Assembly: GCF_033115175.1 (NCBI RefSeq)
Contig: NC_084837.1
Location: 90,702,499-90,766,498 of the forward strand
Source: Lepus europaeus
Lineage: Eukaryota; Chordata; Mammalia; Lagomorpha; Leporidae
Direction of reading: 5' to 3'
DNA length: 64,000 nt
The notes below the pieces were generated by a model. That model did no database searches. It had not been told where the DNA came from and saw nothing but the letters and a program-made list of their open reading frames with translations. Positions 60,301 to 64,000 of this stretch are shown here, one piece after another. The position numbers and the translations under genes are program-made. Numbering within the stretch: position 1 is the first letter of the stretch; each line of letters opens with the position of its first letter.

Positions 60301-62114
60301 GTGGGATTCCGCAGAGCAGCTGCAGCTGAGTGAATTCACCGACGTTTACCGACAAAGGAGCCAATGTAGTCTTAAACCATAACATTTGCTAATGTTTTGT
60401 AGCTGTTACAACTGGCTTCCTCTGTAATTTCTTTATTAGGATTTTAATTGACACATAGTAATTGTACAAATTTCTCAGATACAATGTAGCATTTTGATTC
60501 ACGCACAATGGATATAACGGTGTAATGATCAAATCAGTGTAATTAGTGTATCTGTTACCTCAGACATTTGTCATTTCTTTGTGGTGACAGCATTCCAAAA
60601 CCTTGTCTTATGATTTCTGTGTTGCTATGATTTCTGTGTGAATTTGTATGTTGAAAAACTGTATCCCAAGGAAGAGACGCTCCGTTGCCTTCCCAGTACA
60701 GCCAGGGAGTCTGTGGTTTAGAAAAATAAGGGAAGGAGGGAGGGACTCAGCAGGAGACCCTCTGTGGTCCTCCTCGCTCTGATGTTGGCTCCCTCAGCAG
60801 AGGGGAACACCTGGCCCCTCCTTCCCACCTGTCACCCACTCAACAGAGGACCTTGGTAAACACCTGCTACATACACCTCAGATGTGGGGTACAATGAGAG
60901 CAGTTGGTCTCAGCATGGCTTGAGCACCTACTGAATGCGGAGCTGTTGAATGGTGGGAGCGACCCCACCTGGTGGAGGAGGCAGGGCCCTCACCCTTAAG
61001 GAGTTCCTAGTGTGCTCAGAAACTCTGACCCACGCCTGGGGAGAGGAGACGGAACCCTTATTCAGCTTCACTGGCTGCACTGGGAGAGTTGGGATGTCTG
61101 AGTGCCCTGGCTGTGGAGCTAGGTTGTTTTTTGTTTGTCTATTTGTTTTAAGATTTATTTATTTATTTGAGTGGCAGAGTTACAGACAGAGAGAGGGAGA
61201 GACAGAGAGAGAAGTCTTCTATCTGCTGGTTCACTCCTCAAATGGCTGCAACAGTCAGAGCTGGGCCAGTCCAAAGCCAGGAGCTTCTTCTGGGTCTTCC
61301 CACACGGGTGCAGGGGCCCAAACACTTGGGCCATCTTCTGCTGCTTTCCCAGGCCATAGCAGAGAGCTGGGTCAGAAGAGGAGCAGCTGAGGCCGGCGCT
61401 GAGGCTCACTAGGTTAATCCTCCGCTTGCGGCGTCGGCACACAGGGTTCTAGACCCGGTCGGGGCACCGGATTCTGTCCCAGTTGCCCCTCTTCCAGTCC
61501 AGCTCTCTGCTGTGGCCCGGGAGTGCAGTGGAGGATGGCCCAAGTGCTTGGGCCCTGCACCCCACGGGAGACCAGGAGAAGCACCTGGCTCCTGGCTTCG
61601 GTTCAGTGCGGTGCGCCGGCTGCAGTGGCCATTGGAGGGTGAACCAACGGCAAAGGAAGACCTTTCTCTCTGTCTCTCTCTCTCACTGTCCACTCTGCCT
61701 GTCAAAAAAAAAAAAAAAAAAAAAAAAAAGAAGAAGAAGAAGAGCAGCCGAAACTCGAACAGGCGACCATATGGGATGCCGGCACTGCAGGCACTGGCTT
61801 TGCCAGCTACACCAGAGCGCCGGCCCCTGTGGAGCTAGTTTGACCCTGAGGAAGGACATTGCCACTGGGACTCAAGCATCTGAGGCCAGCACTGACCCCT
61901 CCCGCGGTGCAAAGCCCATGTCCTGTCAGAGGCCCGCACAGCCCTTGCTCTGCTTCCCGTCTCTTGCTCAGACACCATCTGGCTGCACGTCCGGTCGGAA
62001 GGCCAGTGGACAAACAGGCTGCACGAGTTCTTCCAGGCATCGGACCCCGTGGGCTTTGGTCCCAAGAGGCTATCGAGGAGTCTGAGGCTGAGACAGAGCC
62101 AGAGGAGGCCCCAG
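44831..62114 (+). CDS. NOX5: NOX5, NADPH oxidase 5: exons 1-10 (3' part outside window)
   Basis: Calcium-activated oxidase that passes electrons from cytosolic NADPH through FAD and two haems to O2, making superoxide. Joining 44831-44880, 47980-48103, 49651-49801, 52026-52236, 53722-53956, 54563-54716, 54964-55142, 56110-56292, 57572-57704 and 61972-62114 gives 1563 bases, 521 codons without a stop, all junction phases fitting. Order: EF-hands (residues about 17-165; canonical loops D70-E81, D106-E117, D150-E161), basic linker (about 185-200), six membrane helices (about 205-410) with His pairs in helices 3 and 5, FAD motif HPFTISS (462-468) and the basic phospho-linker (505-519). Human NOX5 has about 765 residues in its long form, so the NADPH-binding domain is missing only because the window ends. 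Confidence 0.95.
46065..46163 (+). repeat. Intron-1 copy of the 44576-44672 element
   Basis: Shares agtggaaggcaccaacc, agcagatggaccacagcc, taaaagcccagccc and gacctcctggctg with the upstream copy in the same order and spacing. Confidence 0.85.
46852..47118 (-). repeat. Old SINE-C
   Basis: Antisense copy in NOX5 intron 1 (attatttgaaaggcagac ... gcagcttaacccccgcc). Confidence 0.8.
47253..47369. mobile_element. Mariner-type MITE
   Basis: gttcatggaacaatggaatt at one end and tatttttgaagacc at the other are imperfect inverted repeats around a tttggtgcaaaaatattttc core, as in short mariner-derived elements. Confidence 0.6.
47980..48103 (+). CDS. NOX5: NOX5 exon 2 (degenerate first EF-hand)
   Basis: Acceptor TTTATCTCCAG. 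Encodes residues 17-58, including SAEEDAKWLQWV and AGEDREINLQEF, the non-canonical EF-hand 1. The frame joins exon 3 only if the exon ends GAG at 48103, which leaves GCGAGT as the donor, a GC rather than GT. Confidence 0.93.
48136..48167. repeat. (GT)n microsatellite
   Basis: About 16 GT units, 30 bases after the exon 2 donor. Confidence 0.95.
48168..48440 (-). repeat. Old SINE-C
   Basis: Antisense copy in intron 2 (ttatttgaaaggcagagag ... ttgacccaggcgctccgt). Confidence 0.75.
48441..49650 (+). other. NOX5 intron 2, remainder
   Basis: GC-rich unique sequence without a recognisable element. Ends with the acceptor CCTTCCTGCCCACAG. Confidence 0.7.
49651..49801 (+). CDS. NOX5: NOX5 exon 3 (EF-hand 2 and start of EF-hand 3)
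   Basis: Encodes SFFAERFFALFDSDKSGTIT, a canonical calcium loop (D70 to E81), and the start of EF-hand 3 (YDVD). Ends with G of a split Gly codon before GTGAGC. Confidence 0.96.
51140..51608. mobile_element. Mariner-type MITE split by a SINE
   Basis: Left part (ggggtttgttgaaaaacaaa, ttttttcataatgcac) and right part (tttccatgggctttttgaag) form one element around the SINE-C at 51213-51564. Confidence 0.55.
51213..51564 (-). repeat. SINE-C inside the MITE
   Basis: Antisense copy with a GA run. CATAATGCAC is repeated on both sides. Confidence 0.92.
52026..52236 (+). CDS. NOX5: NOX5 exon 4 (EF-hands 3 and 4)
   Basis: Completes EF-hand 3 (GNGSIDADEL) and encodes EF-hand 4 (SADRDGNGAITFDELRDEL), then FPGVLENLTI. 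Donor GTACCA is weak. The short human insertion seen between the two calcium loops in some isoforms is absent here. Confidence 0.96.
52281..52403. repeat. GC-box minisatellite
   Basis: Imperfect repeat of about 24 bases, caggccccgccc with agtgcgcc spacers, 45 bases after the exon 4 donor. Several Sp1-type boxes. Confidence 0.85.
52555..52869 (-). repeat. Young SINE-C, 5'-truncated, with 18-bp duplication
   Basis: Antisense young copy that ends at aggcggaggattagcc, lacking the outermost 5' bases. TGTGGCAATGCACATTTT is at 52537-52554 and 52870-52887. Confidence 0.94.
53166..53479 (-). repeat. Old SINE-C
   Basis: Antisense copy with a C-run near 53308 (intron 4). A MIR-like fragment follows at about 53505-53580. 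Confidence 0.78.
53722..53956 (+). CDS. NOX5: NOX5 exon 5 (basic linker, helix 1)
   Basis: Acceptor CGCTCCCGCAG. Encodes SAAHWLT, the Arg/Pro-rich ARPRPRRPRLLTPAYWHNHRS, helix 1 (LLLCLAAYAGLHVLLFALAA), MVAKGCGQCLNFDCSFIA. The basic segment corresponds to the human N-terminal polybasic region that binds phosphoinositides. Donor GTAGGG. Confidence 0.97.
53957..54562 (+). other. NOX5 intron 5
   Basis: Unique, GC-rich. No element recognised. Confidence 0.7.
54563..54716 (+). CDS. NOX5: NOX5 exon 6 (helices 2-3, haem histidines)
   Basis: Encodes VLMFRRCLTWLRATWLAQ, then IQFHQLMGYVVVGLSLVH and TVAHVVNF. Two histidines 14 residues apart in helix 3 are the haem ligands of the NOX family. Donor GTGAGT. 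Confidence 0.97.
54717..54963 (+). other. NOX5 intron 6 with a 20-bp tandem duplication
   Basis: gggtcccaaagggaaggcg occurs twice at about 54894-54933. Acceptor TTGTCGTCTGCAG. Confidence 0.7.
54964..55142 (+). CDS. NOX5: NOX5 exon 7 (extracellular loop, helix 4)
   Basis: Encodes ALQVHSGASPFQFWELLLTT, RPGIGWVHG, helix 4 (VALLLLLLLMVACASACV) and RRSGHFE. The donor GTGCCC is weak. A C-rich stretch and (CA)n follow. The frame is also open into both introns by chance. Confidence 0.96.
55143..56109 (+). other. NOX5 intron 7
   Basis: C-rich stretch, then (CA)n at 55208-55228, then a MIR-like fragment (about 55490-55620). Confidence 0.65.
56110..56292 (+). CDS. NOX5: NOX5 exon 8 (helices 5-6)
   Basis: Encodes VFYWTHLAYLPMWLLLILHG (two haem histidines 13 apart), PNFWKWLLVPGTLFFLEKAV and the start of the FAD domain (RIVEVNLLPSK as ALRIVEVNLLPSK). 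Donor GTGCGA. Confidence 0.97.
56293..57571 (+). other. NOX5 intron 8
   Basis: Old repeat-like sequence at about 56440-56700 and a MIR-like fragment at about 57085-57215. No gene. Confidence 0.6.
57572..57704 (+). CDS. NOX5: NOX5 exon 9 (FAD-binding core)
   Basis: Encodes VTHLLIRRPPLFHYRPGDYL, YLNVPTIARYEW and HPFTISSAPEQK. HPFTISS is the FAD-contact motif of the family. Ends with G of a split Asp codon. Donor GTATAG. Confidence 0.97.
58134..58446 (-). repeat. Old SINE-C
   Basis: Antisense copy (aaaaattatttatttgacag ... ctgcgccacagtgggagccc). Confidence 0.8.
59305..59767. mobile_element. Mariner-type MITE split by a SINE
   Basis: gggacttcacaaagttcatgg on the left and aaactttttgaagcaccctc on the right are inverted repeats. 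The SINE-C at 59377-59708 lies between. Confidence 0.7.
59377..59708 (-). repeat. SINE-C inside the MITE
   Basis: Antisense copy. AGGCATAGC flanks both sides. Confidence 0.92.
60013..60152 (-). repeat. SINE-C fragment
   Basis: Antisense 5' part only (cttcccaggtgcattagcag ... catgccacagcactggctcc). Confidence 0.65.
60425..60620 (-). mobile_element. L1 3' end fragment, antisense
   Basis: aggattttaattgacacata, gtgtaatgatcaaatcagtg and acatttgtcatttctttgtg are typical of L1MA-type 3' UTRs in reverse. Confidence 0.65.
61146..61826 (-). repeat. SINE-C split by a younger SINE-C
   Basis: Parts at 61146-61390 and about 61740-61826 together make one antisense AT-type SINE-C ending gagcgccggcccc. Confidence 0.9.
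61391..61733 (+). repeat. Young SINE-C nested in the older copy
   Basis: Sense young copy with a 25-base A tail. AGAAGAGGAGCAGCTGA before it and AGAAGAAGAGCAGCCGA after it are the target-site duplication. Confidence 0.93.
61972..62114 (+). CDS. NOX5: NOX5 exon 10 (regulatory linker)
   Basis: Encodes DTIWLHVRSEGQWTNRLHEF, FQASDPVGFG and PKRLSRSLRLRQSQRRPQ. This is the basic segment between FAD and NADPH lobes that is phosphorylated in human NOX5. Several human phospho-residues are replaced (see findings). Donor GTAGGT, phase 0. Confidence 0.95.
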
Positions 62115-64000
62115 GTAGGTGGCCGCAGGGGAGGGGCAGACTCAGTAGGCAAACCCATGCGCACCAAGTTGCCTTCTTCCTGCTCAGTGCACAGCAATCA
62201 TGGAGCAACTGCTGTGTACACGGGCTGGGTGACAGCCCTCGTGGTCCTGGCCTCTGCTGACTGTGTGGTCCCAGAACCTCCTTGAGGACTGGCCACCCCA
62301 GATCCAGCACAGCCTTGAGGGGCAGGAGCAACCATGGAAAGGGGCAAACAGAATCATCTCCAGTTCGTGCTGCCACACTTGCCAAATGTATGGCCTTGGG
62401 CAAGTCGTTTTACCTCACTCATCCTCAGTGTGCTCATCTGTCAAATGGGGGCAATTTCCTTCCAGGCCTTACTTTGCTCATACGAGTCTCTTAAGGACAA
62501 CTGGATTAGAGCATGTAACTATTTGAGAATTGAGGGGCAGGGGCAGGGTGGCCCCGGTGGGCCCCCTTCATCATCGCCATCATCAATGTCAACCTTGTTA
62601 TCTCTGAGCCCAACTGAAACCCACGAAACTGGCAAGGTGCTAGTGCCCCAGAGGGTTTGGAGGACTGAGGAGAGCCCAGAGCAGCTCCCCAGGAAGTAAG
62701 GCTAGAAGGGGGGTTGAGGGAGGCTGGGTACAAACTCAGCAGCCTGCACCTGTTGGCTGGAGACCTATTAACAGGAGTTTGGAAACCTGCTGAAGGTCAA
62801 AGGCAGACAAGTCCCCAGGCCTGGCCCAGCCCTGCCTTGCTCTTGGGGAATTTAAAGTCCAGGGGAGAATTTAAAGTCCAGGTGAAATCCCTATGGCCAG
62901 ACCAGAGGACCTTTCCAGAACCCTACCAGAAGCAGAGCTTGGGGCCGGTAGAGGCAGGCAGAGCGCCCTCTGCTGTTCAACAGGGGACATTTCCTGAAGG
63001 ACTTTCCACCCCCGGAGGTCTGTGGGTAGACACATGGGGATGCCGTTTGCCGGGGACTGGGGGCACCCCTGCCACAGAGTACACTGGCACATTCTTCCCA
63101 GGAGCAGCCTGGCCGTACAGACAAGCGTGTTCCACAGGAACACCCCAGCCCAGCAGTTCCCTTGTTAGAGATCGGCTCTCAGAAGCTCTTCGGGCAGGTG
63201 CGCAAGAGCTACAGCAGTTGGCTTGGATGCGTTCCTTTGGCGCAGATGGATCCAGCACAGCAGTGACTGTCTTCCAGGCCGCAGCTGAGCCAAGTAGGCC
63301 TAGCGCCTGACGCCCCCCTGCTGGGGAGACAGAACACACAAGGCGACCAGGCGGGTGGCGACGAGTGTAACACAGAGGAATAACGCAGGGACGAGGGGCG
63401 CTGCTGGGAAAGACTACTTCCTTGGGGACAGTGGTTCAGCATAGGGAGACAGTGCAGCCAGTCCAGACTCCCAGCCAGGGATCATCCCTCTCACAGGATA
63501 GAAGGTGCCTAAAGGATGATCTACATTCCAATATACTCGTGTGCAAGGCTGGTCAAGCGTGGTTATGTTGTCTAAAACATTTCTCACCGATTTGTGTCAT
63601 TGTTTCTGTAGTATCTGGATTGTGTTCAACTAGCACGTATCCATCTTCTGATTTAAATCCTAAAGCGGTTTCCATCACAAAAATAAACAGGGTGTGCAGC
63701 CCCAGCCCGTCCATTCCGGGGCCCCAGCCCAGGGAACAGTGGCCACCTCCAAGGACGCCGTCGTGGACCTGGTGTCCTACAGGGAAGGACCTGCCTGGCA
63801 GGGCGGTGAAGACCGGGCGTGCACTGGGACCGAGAGAGAGGCTGCAGCACCATGGACAGCATCTTCCGCAGCCCCGGTAAGGCTGTGGGAGCTGGGGTGG
63901 GGGAGTGGGCTGGCTCATCTCCCAGAGGCTGGGAAGCCTGGCCTGCATGCAGGAAGTGGCACACAGCCCCTGCTGTGGCTGCAACCCATCACCAGCCACC
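62115..64000 (+). other. NOX5 intron 10 (to window end)
   Basis: No further NOX5 exon is found; the expected next residues (GSEILLEKHKF in human) are not encoded here. It has a MIR-like fragment at about 62355-62470, an 18-bp duplication near 62848-62882 and an unrecognised, possibly retroposed segment at 63490-63700. Confidence 0.65.

Larger units (their letters stand above)
57705..61971 (+). other. NOX5 intron 9 (about 4.3 kb)
   Basis: Carries four SINE-C insertions, a split MITE and an L1 fragment. It also has unrecognised sequence at 58450-59300 and 60620-61145. The acceptor is CTTGCTCAG. Confidence 0.7.

Noticed and set aside
63840..63893. ATG GAC AGC ATC TTC ... followed by GGTAAG, like a first coding exon
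   Set aside because: No match to the next NOX5 residues, phase does not fit exon 10, and no promoter or family evidence. Probably chance.

Overview
This window is mammalian nuclear DNA, almost certainly lagomorph and most likely European rabbit. The evidence is dense lagomorph SINE-C elements of two types: an AT-tailed type ending in aaataaataaatct and a younger type ending in a plain poly-A after cactctgcctgtc. A 5'-truncated rabbit-type L1 3' end and two intron-containing genes in the gene order of human 15q23 agree with this. No bacterial, plasmid, phage or CRISPR content is present.

Layout: (1) 1-1500, the last coding exon and 3' UTR of SPESP1 (sperm equatorial segment protein 1), plus strand. 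(2) About 1.5-44 kb, intergenic DNA built mostly of transposon debris: more than 20 SINE-C copies, several kilobases of old L1 on the minus strand (about 7.2-13.8, 18.3-20.5 and 39.8-40.3 kb), MaLR-type LTRs, a retrovirus-like solo LTR at 11.9-12.2 kb, a degenerate class I endogenous retrovirus remnant (3' LTR plus a trace of env) at 25.2-26.2 kb, and a TG-rich satellite-like block of about 1 kb at 34.1-35.0 kb. (3) 44.8-62.1 kb, the first ten coding exons of NOX5 (calcium-activated NADPH oxidase 5), plus strand. They join into one open frame of 521 codons: EF-hand domain, six transmembrane helices with the haem histidines, FAD-binding segment and the phosphorylated linker. The NADPH-binding half lies beyond the right edge.

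SPESP1 and NOX5 share strand and order, as in human, where a read-through transcript is known. NOX5 is missing from mouse and rat, so an intact frame here fits a lagomorph. Points of interest: a probable GC-AG intron after NOX5 exon 2, loss of the internal Met used for short human isoforms, replacement of several serines/threonines reported as regulatory in human NOX5, a roughly 95-bp duplication flanking NOX5 exon 1, and a likely frameshifted, longer C-terminus in SPESP1. I found nothing that supports a wholly new system. The novelty is in gene-level changes and transposon architecture. Comparisons with human proteins and repeat families are from memory, not from a search.
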